Of a stretch of DNA of 7,149 nucleotides, positions 1 through 6,079 are shown in pieces. This DNA is from Bordetella parapertussis (GTDB lineage: Bacteria > Pseudomonadota > Gammaproteobacteria > Burkholderiales > Burkholderiaceae_B). Under the pieces are notes generated by a model that saw nothing but the letters and a program-made list of their open reading frames with translations, ran no database searches and was not told the DNA's origin. Numbering within the stretch: position 1 is the first letter of the stretch; each line of letters begins with the position of its first letter. The stretch lies in contig CAMBPA010000064.1 in the NCBI GenBank assembly GCA_945869355.1, forward strand, positions 1-7,149, written 5' to 3'. Both the position numbers and the translations under genes were made by a program.

Positions 1-545
1 CGCGCCGTGAGGATGAGGTCCTCGCACTCTTCAAGAAAATAGAAACCGAAGTGGGTGTACTTGAAGTGGTCGTCTTCAATGTAGGCGGTAATGTGCGCTT
101 TCCGTTGTTAGAAATGACTGCAGAAAAATACTTCAAAACCTGGGAAATGTGCGCAATGGCTGGTTTCTTAGTTGGTCGCGAGGCGGCGAGGGCGCTGCTG
201 CCCAAAGGCCGTGGCACGATTTTGTTTACCGGTGCGACAGCCAGCTTAAGAGGCGGCGTGGGTTTCAGTGCCTTTGCGGGTGGGAAAGCGGCCCTGCGTG
301 CCTTGGCACAAAGCATGGCCCGTGAGTTTGGACCACAGGGCTTGCATATCGCTCATATTGTGGTGGATGGTGTGATCGATTCAAAGCGCGTTCGCACGAC
401 GCAACCTGAACGTGTCGCAGCCTTAGGGCCAACAGGTTTGGTCGAGCCAGACAGCATTGCCCGCGCTTACCTGTGGCTACACGAACAGACCCCCGATGCA
501 TGGACCTTCGAGTTAGATCTGCGGCCCGGAGTTGAGAAGTGGTAG
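1..545 (+). CDS. SDR-family protein with atypical active site (5' end outside window)
   Basis: The reading frame is open from base 3 with no start needed inside the window; the GTG at 51 lies in the middle of the domain, so the N-terminal Rossmann half, including the TGxxxGxG cofactor loop, is upstream. What remains is the C-terminal two thirds of a classical-size SDR. FNVGGN (bases 75-92) stands where NNAG normally is, and the helix FAGGKAALRALAQSMA (273-320) is the usual YxxxK helix with Phe (codon 273-275) in place of the catalytic Tyr; Lys (285-287) is kept. By spacing, the catalytic Ser position is Ala (234-236). The usual PG motif reads VDGVID. I recognise this pattern (FTGATAS...FAxxK...VDGxID) from a widespread group annotated only as SDR oxidoreductase or glucose 1-dehydrogenase, so the Phe is likely a family trait, not decay. 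The reaction is unknown. It converges on the hydrolase gene with a 32-base gap and is not part of that operon. SDR fold is near certain; function is not. Confidence 0.9.
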   Translation, partial: RREDEVLALFKKIETEVGVLEVVVFNVGGNVRFPLLEMTAEKYFKTWEMCAMAGFLVGREAARALLPKGRGTILFTGATASLRGGVGFSAFAGGKAALRALAQSMAREFGPQGLHIAHIVVDGVIDSKRVRTTQPERVAALGPTGLVEPDSIARAYLWLHEQTPDAWTFELDLRPGVEKW

Positions 546-577
546 TGAGGTGTGCGCGAGGTAGGTTGGGTCAGCGA

Positions 578-1459
578 TTATGATGTTTTCATAATTTCCG
601 AACCAAGTGCCCTAGGATCTCGAGCAAGCCAACGACCAGCCTCGACACTGTCTATGAACTCGCTCAGATCACGATTAAAGCGCTCGGGTTCTTCGAGATT
701 TAAGGTGTGACCAGTTTTTGGCATCACAATCAAACCGCTGGTGGGAATCGTTTTTTTCATGAAGATACCCGGTGCAAGGCAGTGGTCATCTTCATCTCCC
801 ACCATAATTAGGGTAGGCACTGTCATTTTTTTAAGGTCCGCCTCTAAGTCGTAGATGGAGGGGCGTTCAGCTTGAACGCCGCGCATTGTGTTTGCGCAGC
901 CTGTGCTGTCATGCTCGCCGAGCTGAATCGCGAATTCTTGCCAACCTCTGGGATCTTTGTTTTGGTATTGCACTCTGGACGCCCCGAGTGAATAGGTTTT
1001 AGCGAAGGTTTCGCTTCCTAACGTGGAAAACTGATTAGCAACTTCTCGTGAAAGGTTACGAAAGTACTCTTCCGTGTGTTTTTCGGCTCCGTAGCCTGCA
1101 CCTGCTACCGTGAGCGATAGCGCACGTTGTGGGGCGACTAAGCCGAAATGCAAGGTGGCGAAGCCTCCCATTGATAAACCCACAATGTGCGCACGCTCGA
1201 TTTTTGCTGCGTCCATGACGGACAGAATGTCATGAACAGCTTGCCTCTGAGAATAGGCTTTCACGTCTTGGGGGATATCCGAAGGTTTGAAGCCTCTCGC
1301 AGAAAAGGTAATGCAGCGATGCCGGCGAGAAAAGCTTCGCATTTGCGGCTCCCAGCTGCGCCAGTCGCCGCCAAACTCGTGAACGAAGACAATTGGTGTG
1401 CCCGAACCTGCTTCTTCGTAATACAGACGAATATTGTCGGATGTTGTAGCCCAGCTCAT
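578..1459 (-). CDS. alpha/beta-fold hydrolase
   Basis: A 293-residue protein of ordinary length for a single-domain alpha/beta hydrolase, without signal peptide, so cytoplasmic. The N-terminal strand-turn IVFVHEFGG (23-31) is the oxyanion-hole region (usually HGFGG). The nucleophile elbow is GLSMGG (94-99) with Ser96. The acid is in VGDEDDH (220-226), most likely Asp224 by its spacing from Gly221. The His is in KTGHTLNLEEP, His251. A cap region lies between about 125 and 205. The triad is intact, so it should be active on an ester, lactone, amide or C-C bond, but the substrate cannot be told. The start is backed by AAAGAGG seven bases upstream of ATG. It is the last gene of the five-gene operon, 63 bases after the SDR gene; an AT tract (1477-1489) precedes its ribosome-binding site. 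Its position after an importer and an SDR suggests it cleaves the imported compound or a derivative. Family sure, specificity open. Confidence 0.93.
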   Translation of the reverse strand: MSWATTSDNIRLYYEEAGSGTPIVFVHEFGGDWRSWEPQMRSFSRRHRCITFSARGFKPSDIPQDVKAYSQRQAVHDILSVMDAAKIERAHIVGLSMGGFATLHFGLVAPQRALSLTVAGAGYGAEKHTEEYFRNLSREVANQFSTLGSETFAKTYSLGASRVQYQNKDPRGWQEFAIQLGEHDSTGCANTMRGVQAERPSIYDLEADLKKMTVPTLIMVGDEDDHCLAPGIFMKKTIPTSGLIVMPKTGHTLNLEEPERFNRDLSEFIDSVEAGRWLARDPRALGSEIMKTS

Positions 1460-1522
1460 ATTGTTGCCTCTTTAATCAAAAAATTTTTGTGACATGACGA
1501 CTGATCGGACAAGGGATCCCTC

Positions 1523-2329
1523 TTAGTCAGAACTAAATGCGCTTTCCTTAATGATGGATCCTCTGGCCGAAATCCCACCATCAATCGTAACGATACTTCC
1601 AGTAATGTAGGCGGCACGAGGTGATGCTAAGAAGACCATCAGATGAGCCACTTCCTGTGAGCTCGCCGGACGCCCGCCGGGGTATTTGGCTCGAAGCTCT
1701 ACGTGACGATTTTCATCACCCCAGAGATCCAAGGCGCGTCTTTTATTGATTTTTATCATTCGATCGGTCTCAACGGGACCAGGATTCACGCCAACCACGC
1801 GCACGCCATAATCTAAGCTCTGTCCACCGAGTGCTTTGGTGAATGCCATGAGCGCAGCATTTCCTGTGCTTCCAGCAATGTAGTTTGCATCCCAGTTTTC
1901 ACCAGAATTTCCGATGTCATTAATGATGACGCCTGAGCGCCGAGCTTTCATTCGGGCGTACATCTCGCGGGTAAGGAAGATGTAGCCAAAAAGCTTTAAG
2001 TCATAACCGCGGCGCCAGTCGTCTTCAGATAGTGATTCGATGGGGCCTGATGGAACCTCGCCGGCATTGTTGATGACGATATCGACATTAGGAGCCTTGT
2101 TCGCTAAGGCGGTAATGTTCTCAGACTTTGATAAATCTAGGGGATAGATGTGAACCGCTACCCCATATTTCTGACTCAGATTTTGCTTGGCAGCTTCCAA
2201 CGCATCCGCTGAGCGCGCCGTCAAATGCAGTGTGCAGCCCTCAGCAGCAAACGACTCGGCCGTTGCCAGCCCTATGCCTTTGGATGCGCCTGTAATGAGA
2301 ACTGACTTACCTTTTAGGTTAAGGTCCAT
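1523..2329 (-). CDS. SDR-family protein lacking the canonical catalytic tetrad
   Basis: A 268-residue protein of classical SDR length. The cofactor loop TGASKGIG (13-20) is intact, D65 sits in the usual D-L/V adenine-contact position, NNAG is at 87-90 and NPGPVETDR at 182-190, and the C-terminal ITGSIVTIDGG is typical. Cofactor binding is therefore expected, and Arg39 after the second strand is compatible with NADP(H). The active site is not standard: aligned by its flanking motifs, Asn-Ser-Tyr-Lys become Lys112, Gly140, Gly153 and Asn157 (helix GSTGNAALMAFTKALGG). I recall relatives with a YIAGSxGNAALMAFT motif, so this seems a real subgroup and not a broken copy; Tyr150 or Ser154 might serve instead. 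The start has AAAGAG eight bases upstream of ATG, a leader resembling that of the downstream hydrolase. It follows the permease gene by 41 bases in the operon and likely acts on the imported substrate. SDR fold certain; oxidoreductase activity is an inference. Confidence 0.93.
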   Translation of the reverse strand: MDLNLKGKSVLITGASKGIGLATAESFAAEGCTLHLTARSADALEAAKQNLSQKYGVAVHIYPLDLSKSENITALANKAPNVDIVINNAGEVPSGPIESLSEDDWRRGYDLKLFGYIFLTREMYARMKARRSGVIINDIGNSGENWDANYIAGSTGNAALMAFTKALGGQSLDYGVRVVGVNPGPVETDRMIKINKRRALDLWGDENRHVELRAKYPGGRPASSQEVAHLMVFLASPRAAYITGSIVTIDGGISARGSIIKESAFSSD

Positions 2330-2370
2330 ATGATTGTCTCTTTGATTTAAATAAATTCTCGATAAGACGT

Positions 2371-3225
2371 TTAGCCGCGTGGAACGCCGTAACGACGATT
2401 CGCCAGGTTTTCAGCTAGCGCGACAACGCCATAAAGCAAAAGACCGCCGCCGCAAAGAATAACGATCGCTGCCATGGCGACGCCCGTTTCTGCTCGCGCA
2501 GTCGCAAAGACGATGAGATAGCCTAGGCCACGTTGTGCGGTGATGAATTCACCAATGATCACACCGATAATGGCCAGCGTCATCGCAACTTTCATCCCGC
2601 TAAAGATGTAGGGAAGCGCGCTGGGGAACTTAACGCTTTTAAACGTTTGCCACTCTGTTGCCGTAAGCGATTTACACAACTTGATCATGTTGCGATCTAC
2701 GTTAGAAAAACCTGCTGTCGTTGCGATCACGATTGGAAAAAAGCTAATGAATACTGAGAAAGCTAAACGGGATTCTGTGCCGATTCCCAGCCAAATGATA
2801 AATAGTGGAGCAAGAGCGATTTTTGGGATCAATTGAAAAAATACAAGGTTCGGGTAGAGTGCTTCGCGCGCAAGGCGTGAGTAGCTCAGCCAAACCGCAA
2901 GCGCGATGCCGAGTGTGCAGGCAATGAGAAAGCCGGCCGCCGCCTCAAGGACGGTGGGAATGGCATGTCGCAACAAAATCTCGTGCTGTGCACCAATAAT
3001 TTCGAGTATTGCTGTCGGCGCTGGAAGAATGACCTGGGGGATATTGCTCAGGCGCACGGCCAGTTCCCAGCAGCCCAGCACGCCAACGGCCAGCAGAATG
3101 GGTAAAAAGATACTACGCGCATTGGCTGTCAAACTCACGCGCGAGAAAGCCTCAGATTTCTGGTTGCCACCGACGAGCGCTCCCGTTTCAGTTCCCACGC
3201 CCATCTTGTTTTTATGTTTATCCAT
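2371..3225 (-). CDS. ABC transporter permease, SsuC/TauC-like (BPD_transp_1 family)
   Basis: A 284-residue inner-membrane protein that forms the channel of an importer, presumably as a homodimer with two copies of the neighbouring ATPase. After a hydrophilic N-terminal tail of about 38 residues, hydrophobic segments are visible near 39-57, 92-115, 127-147, 154-172, 204-226 and 248-271, the six-helix pattern of this family. IPKIALAPLFIIWLGIG (133-149) is a family hallmark, and the ATPase-coupling (EAA-type) loop spans about 182-210 with the conserved FPSALPYIFSGMK. Its ATG overlaps the end of the ATPase gene by 8 bases, so translation is probably coupled; the Shine-Dalgarno is weak (only GAG about ten bases upstream), in keeping with coupling. 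An internal ATG at codon 8 is possible but has no better site. Members carry sulfonates, taurine, nitrate, pyrimidines or aromatic acids; the substrate here is undetermined. Confidence 0.95.
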   Translation of the reverse strand: MDKHKNKMGVGTETGALVGGNQKSEAFSRVSLTANARSIFLPILLAVGVLGCWELAVRLSNIPQVILPAPTAILEIIGAQHEILLRHAIPTVLEAAAGFLIACTLGIALAVWLSYSRLAREALYPNLVFFQLIPKIALAPLFIIWLGIGTESRLAFSVFISFFPIVIATTAGFSNVDRNMIKLCKSLTATEWQTFKSVKFPSALPYIFSGMKVAMTLAIIGVIIGEFITAQRGLGYLIVFATARAETGVAMAAIVILCGGGLLLYGVVALAENLANRRYGVPRG

Positions 3226-3988
3226 GATGTGCGCGCTCGATCGTTAGACGTAGTTCGCGGCACAACGCGCCAAATTCTGCCGTTTCTTCGATGTCAAATT
3301 GGCGGGGACGTTTGAAGGGAATGGTTAAGTCTAGAATGATCGAGGAGGGCTTGCCTCCCATCACGAGCACTCGATCGGATAAATAGACCGCTTCGCGGAT
3401 ACTGTGCGTGACAAATATGACGGTCTTGCGATAGCGCTCTAGTAGCTCTGACAAGACTACATTCATTTGGTCGCGAGTGATCGCATCCAGCGCACTAAAG
3501 GGCTCATCCATCAAGAGAATATTTGGATCGTGAATCAGTGCACGACAGATAGCCACACGCTGTCGCATTCCACCAGATAATTCATGCGGTCTTTTTGCAG
3601 TGAAATTTGATAGCCCAACACGATTGAGTAGTTCGTTGGCTCGATCAATGAAGTCCTTCTCAGATAGTTTCAGTATCTGAATCGGGAACATGACGTTTTC
3701 CAAGACTGATTTCCAGGGAAGTAACGTTGCATCCTGAAAAATAATTCCAGTCTCTCGGCGAGGGCCGTCCACCTCATGTCCAGCCAGATGGAAGCTACCA
3801 CTTGTGGGTTGTTCGAGTCCCGCAAGCATCATGAGCAACGTACTTTTCCCGCAGCCGCTTGGCCCGAGAAGCGAAATAAATTCACCTTCTGATGCACTAA
3901 AAGTTGCCCCAGCGACCGCGGGGACGGGGCCGCTGGGAGATTGGTAGGTCTTTTCGACATCCGTTGCAGAGATGTAATGCATGCACAT
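3218..3988 (-). CDS. ABC transporter ATP-binding protein, SsuB/TauB-like
   Basis: A 256-residue nucleotide-binding subunit with all expected motifs: Walker A GPSGCGKST (42-50), Q-loop Gln85 in IIFQD, signature LSGGMRQR (137-144), Walker B ILLMDEP (157-163) with catalytic Glu162, D-loop SALD (165-168) and switch His195 in VTHSIREA. LLPWKSVLENV after the Q-loop is typical of the nitrate/sulfonate/taurine group. It powers uptake through the permease encoded next. Two starts are plausible: the ATG at 3988 has GAAGG eight bases upstream, and the ATG at 3982 (two codons later) has TAAGGA five bases upstream; the longer form is given. It lies 42 bases downstream of the binding-protein gene, with a hairpin between them, and its stop overlaps the permease start. 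Function certain at the level of an ABC importer; substrate not determinable. Confidence 0.96.
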   Translation of the reverse strand: MCMHYISATDVEKTYQSPSGPVPAVAGATFSASEGEFISLLGPSGCGKSTLLMMLAGLEQPTSGSFHLAGHEVDGPRRETGIIFQDATLLPWKSVLENVMFPIQILKLSEKDFIDRANELLNRVGLSNFTAKRPHELSGGMRQRVAICRALIHDPNILLMDEPFSALDAITRDQMNVVLSELLERYRKTVIFVTHSIREAVYLSDRVLVMGGKPSSIILDLTIPFKRPRQFDIEETAEFGALCRELRLTIERAHHG

Positions 3989-4006
3989 CCTTATTACCTT
4001 CGAGAC

Positions 4007-4028
4007 GTCTTGCCATTCAAGGCAAGAC
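4007..4028 (-). promoter_or_regulatory. intercistronic stem-loop between binding-protein and ATPase genes
   Basis: GTCTTGCC and GGCAAGAC form a perfect 8-bp stem with a 6-base loop, starting two bases after the stop codon of the binding-protein gene on the transcribed strand. No T-run follows (next bases GTCTCGAAGG), so it is not a standard intrinsic terminator. In binding-protein importers such hairpins commonly protect the 3' end of the upstream message and so raise binding protein over the membrane subunits; that role is inferred. Confidence 0.6.
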
Positions 4029-4030
4029 TA

Positions 4031-5119
4031 TTACGCTACATACTTACGGTACGGTTCAACCATTTTTCTGGCCAGAGTAAGCTGCGCCTCTGACAGTTTT
4101 ATTTTTCCGGCGAACTGATTTGTAAATAGGGAAGTCATCTCTGGTAATTTTGCCCCTTGGCCTACAGCGAACTCAAGCACGATCTCTGCTTGGCTTTTCA
4201 TTTTCGCCGGGTCTGCCCAGCCCAGTCCGTTGTTGGTTACTTCTGGGACAAGATTTGTTAAGTTGGTCAAGCCCAGACCGATTTGCGCATAGTTTTTTCC
4301 GGAGGCAGTCATTGCGACTTCATCATTTGCTTTCAGAAATATAGCCAACGCCTCGTCGGGATTGGTCATCACAAATTGAATAGCCTGCATTGCACCATTT
4401 ACAAAAGCTTGGCACATCGCTGGTTCGGCTTTAATTCGTGCTGTTTGGGTGATTAATGACTGCCCGTAAAACTCAAGCCCTGCGGCTTTAAACAGCATAA
4501 AACGCACATCGACTCCGTTGGAGGCAAGGGAGGGAATAGTGCTTGATCCGAAGGCGGCTACTCCATCAACAAGTTTTTCAATCAGCGATCTGTCTCGAAC
4601 TTTAGAGTCCAACTGTACGAGCGTGACTTTGCTAAAGTCAAAACCTGCTTTTTTGGCATACAGGGGTAGGAATGGATATTCACCGGAGCCGACGCTGGCA
4701 CCCAGCTTTTTTCCTTCGAGGTCTTTGGGTGTTTTGATAGGCGAACTTGCTAACACACCCACACCCATCAGGGCATCGTAATTAAGTTGTGCAATAGAGG
4801 TGATGGGGAGTCCTTTGGCCGCTTGGACCATCACCGTTGGCGTCGCACCCATTCCAAACATAAAGGTGTTCGCACCCACGGCTTGTGCGGTTGGACCTGA
4901 GCCCGAGCCACGTGCGACCGTGACATCAAGCCCATTGCTTTTCCAAAACCCTTTATCTCGAGCGACATAGGCGAAAAGGTTTGGACCTTCAGGTAACCAC
5001 GACGTGGTAAAGGTAATCTTGTTTGCACTTTGACCAATACTCGGTGCGGAAATACCGAGAGCCGTAATTGCGCTGCTAGCGCCAGCTAATTTAATGAAGC
5101 TTCGACGTGTTTGGTACAT
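4031..5119 (-). CDS. ABC substrate-binding protein, NMT1/THI5-SsuA type, Tat-exported
   Basis: A 362-residue periplasmic protein that captures the substrate and delivers it to the permease. The N-terminus carries a twin-arginine signal, TRRSFIK (residues 4-10), followed by a modest hydrophobic stretch to about residue 25 and a likely cleavage near 25-32. The mature part opens with ITFTTSWLPEGPN, then KGFWKSNGLDV and the glycine-rich GSGSGPT, which match the NMT1/THI5-like fold (type II periplasmic binding protein). The start was set at the second ATG because AAAAGGA lies six bases upstream of it; the first ATG at 5125 directly abuts that same sequence and has no spaced ribosome-binding site. 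It heads the five-gene operon and faces the divergent GntR gene. Relatives bind sulfonates, taurine, pyrimidine precursors, phthalate-like aromatics or riboflavin, so the ligand is open. The Tat signal implies export of the folded protein. Confidence 0.94.
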   Translation of the reverse strand: MYQTRRSFIKLAGASSAITALGISAPSIGQSANKITFTTSWLPEGPNLFAYVARDKGFWKSNGLDVTVARGSGSGPTAQAVGANTFMFGMGATPTVMVQAAKGLPITSIAQLNYDALMGVGVLASSPIKTPKDLEGKKLGASVGSGEYPFLPLYAKKAGFDFSKVTLVQLDSKVRDRSLIEKLVDGVAAFGSSTIPSLASNGVDVRFMLFKAAGLEFYGQSLITQTARIKAEPAMCQAFVNGAMQAIQFVMTNPDEALAIFLKANDEVAMTASGKNYAQIGLGLTNLTNLVPEVTNNGLGWADPAKMKSQAEIVLEFAVGQGAKLPEMTSLFTNQFAGKIKLSEAQLTLARKMVEPYRKYVA

Positions 5120-5125
5120 GAGCAT

Positions 5126-5132
5126 TCCTTTT
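5126..5132 (-). promoter_or_regulatory. ribosome-binding site that decides the binding-protein start
   Basis: AAAAGGA on the minus strand is followed by six bases (ATGCTC) and then ATG at 5119. The upstream ATG (5125) touches this element with no spacer, so the shorter protein is favoured by two codons. Confidence 0.65.
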
Positions 5133-5164
5133 GAGCAGGGAAAGGTAAGGGGTTGTACAGCATC

Positions 5165-5192
5165 ACGCTAACAAATATCATGTATACGTCAA
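5165..5192 (-). promoter_or_regulatory. candidate promoter of the transporter/enzyme operon
   Basis: On the minus strand TTGACG (5187-5192, five of six bases of the -35 consensus) is followed by a 16-base spacer and TAGCGT (5165-5170), a poor -10. Transcription would begin near 5158, leaving a leader of about 40 bases before the ATG at 5119. The weak -10 fits a promoter needing activation, but the assignment is tentative. Confidence 0.35.
5180..5189. promoter_or_regulatory. candidate GntR/FCD operator ATGTATACGT
   Basis: A GTATAC palindrome with matching outer A/T (nine of ten or fewer symmetric positions, with the T/G pair mismatched) overlaps the -35 hexamer proposed for the operon. FadR/FCD regulators often bind short sites of the form TnGTnnnACnA or TnGTATACnA. 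The position would allow repression of the operon by the divergent regulator; this is inference from spacing and resemblance only. Confidence 0.35.
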
Positions 5193-5213
5193 GAGAAATA
5201 TTGCGGTCGCGTT

Positions 5214-5242
5214 TTGATTGCTGATTGTGATGGAAATACATA
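5214..5242 (+). promoter_or_regulatory. candidate promoter of the GntR regulator gene
   Basis: TTGATT (5214-5219) is followed by a 17-base spacer and TACATA (5237-5242). Match to the sigma-70 consensus is moderate (four of six and three of six). Transcription would start near 5249 and give a leader of about 80 bases that contains the hairpins at 5295-5324. Other placements are possible. Confidence 0.3.
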
Positions 5243-5294
5243 AAGCACACTACCGGAGCACAAGTGACTGGTTTTTTGTTGTACTTTTAGCAAT

Positions 5295-5324
5295 GCACCG
5301 GACTGGTGCCTAAGCAAAAGGCAC
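5295..5324 (+). promoter_or_regulatory. two mutually exclusive hairpins in the GntR leader
   Basis: GCACC (5295-5299) can pair with GGTGC (5305-5309) across a 5-base loop, with one extra G-U pair possible. Alternatively GTGCCT (5306-5311) can pair with AGGCAC (5319-5324) across a 7-base loop. Both stems need bases 5306-5309, so only one can form. The second stem locks the GG of the ribosome-binding site AAAAGG (5316-5321). This is the layout of a translational on/off switch, but the stems are short and could be chance. Confidence 0.35.
5316..5321 (+). promoter_or_regulatory. ribosome-binding site that decides the GntR start
   Basis: AAAAGG lies eight bases upstream of the ATG at 5330. The in-frame GTG at 5306 is preceded only by GGA three bases away, which is too close, so the ATG is preferred. 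Confidence 0.6.
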
Positions 5325-5329
5325 GATTT

Positions 5330-6079
5330 ATGTTTAAACCCTCTTCCGCCTTTGATATTGATATGCCTAAGTCTGAAGGTTTGGTGCAGCCTGCGAGCGC
5401 TAAACAACCTCTGTCAATCTCGATTGTTGAGACGCTTTCGCTTGAGATCGGCAACGGAAAGCTGCCCCCAGGCATGCACTTAGAAGAGGAGTGGCTTTGT
5501 CACCGTTTTGGTGCTTCCCGTACGCCTGTGCGAGAGGCGCTACGCCAGCTCGCAGCGCGAGGCGCGATCGAAATCAAACCCAGACAAGGCGCTTTTGTCA
5601 TTCAGCTTGATACCGGACGTGTAATCGAAATGTTTGAAGTGATGGGGTTTCTTGAGGCGGCGTGCTCAAGTCTCGCTGCGCGCCGGCATAACGCTCAAGA
5701 TCGACAGGCGTTAACGCAAGCGCATCAAGAGTGTATCGATGCAGCAGAGCGCGATGACCCGGAGGCTTTCTATCGCGCGAATGCAAAATTCCATGAGTGT
5801 ATCTATGGTGCCAGTCATAATCGCCATCTACAAGAACAAACCTTAGGTTTACGCAATCGCCTAGAGGCGTACCGTAAAGAGGTGACATTCCACGCGGGCT
5901 TAATGGCAATTTCGATTCAAGAGCACGAAATGGTACTGCGCGGGATATTAGAAATGAACCAAGAGCTTGCAGCGACATGTATGTCAAAGCACCTTGATAC
6001 GTTGCGCAGTGATGCGGTCTCGATGGCCTCAATTGCTTCGCGGCGACCGGGGACGTTAAGCCGTCAAACGGGGCGTTAG
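5330..6079 (+). CDS. GntR-family transcriptional regulator, FadR subfamily with FCD domain
   Basis: A 249-residue DNA-binding regulator. After about 28 less structured residues, the winged helix-turn-helix spans roughly 28-92: an LPPGMHLEEEWL segment, the recognition helix SRTPVREALRQL (63-74) and the wing PRQGAFV. The C-terminal part (about 100-225) is an all-helical FCD ligand-binding domain. The metal-site residues are recognisable: Asn151 and His155 in NAKFHE, His199 in QEHEMV and His221 in SKHLD; Asn stands where Asp is also common, so a metal ion that helps bind a carboxylate-type effector is likely. It is divergent from the importer/enzyme operon, the usual arrangement for a local regulator, most often a repressor released by substrate or product. 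The start was chosen at the ATG with a good AAAAGG; a GTG eight codons upstream (5306) is the alternative. Effector unknown. Confidence 0.94.
   Translation: MFKPSSAFDIDMPKSEGLVQPASAKQPLSISIVETLSLEIGNGKLPPGMHLEEEWLCHRFGASRTPVREALRQLAARGAIEIKPRQGAFVIQLDTGRVIEMFEVMGFLEAACSSLAARRHNAQDRQALTQAHQECIDAAERDDPEAFYRANAKFHECIYGASHNRHLQEQTLGLRNRLEAYRKEVTFHAGLMAISIQEHEMVLRGILEMNQELAATCMSKHLDTLRSDAVSMASIASRRPGTLSRQTGR

Larger units (their letters stand above)
5152..5284. repeat. pair of direct GTTGTAC repeats bounding the divergent control region
   Basis: GTTGTAC occurs at 5152-5158 and again at 5278-5284, 126 bases apart (close to 12 helical turns at 10.5 bases per turn). The first copy extends to the palindrome TGTACA. 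Both resemble the TTGTnnnAC half of GntR-type operators. A seven-base match in a region this size can arise by chance, so this is only a candidate pair of regulator sites. Confidence 0.25.

Noticed and set aside
546..577. Possible terminator between the convergent left SDR and hydrolase genes
   Set aside because: No inverted repeat or T-run is visible in the 32-base gap or close by.
1187..1492. A 101-codon plus-strand frame opposite the hydrolase start
   Set aside because: The hydrolase has an intact catalytic triad and ribosome-binding site on the other strand; the plus-strand frame has no motif.
1512..1521. Palindrome AGGGATCCCT just after the SDR stop codon
   Set aside because: With no spacer it can form only a three-pair stem with a four-base loop, and no T-run follows, so it is not a supported terminator; probably chance.
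2906..3247. A 113-codon plus-strand frame opposite the permease and ATPase junction
   Set aside because: It is fully covered by two certain genes on the other strand and has no family resemblance.
5216..5227. Tandem GATTG repeat in the control region
   Set aside because: Two five-base copies seven bases apart are too short to separate from chance, and they match no known operator pattern.
5306..5329. GTG at 5306 as the start of the GntR gene, adding eight residues
   Set aside because: It has no properly spaced ribosome-binding site, sits inside hairpin arms, and the ATG at 5330 has AAAAGG at good spacing. Not fully excluded.
5598..6032. A 144-codon open frame on the minus strand opposite the GntR gene
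   Set aside because: It lies wholly inside a convincing regulator gene on the other strand, shows no recognisable domain, and has a low-complexity His/Arg/Pro-rich composition typical of an antisense frame.
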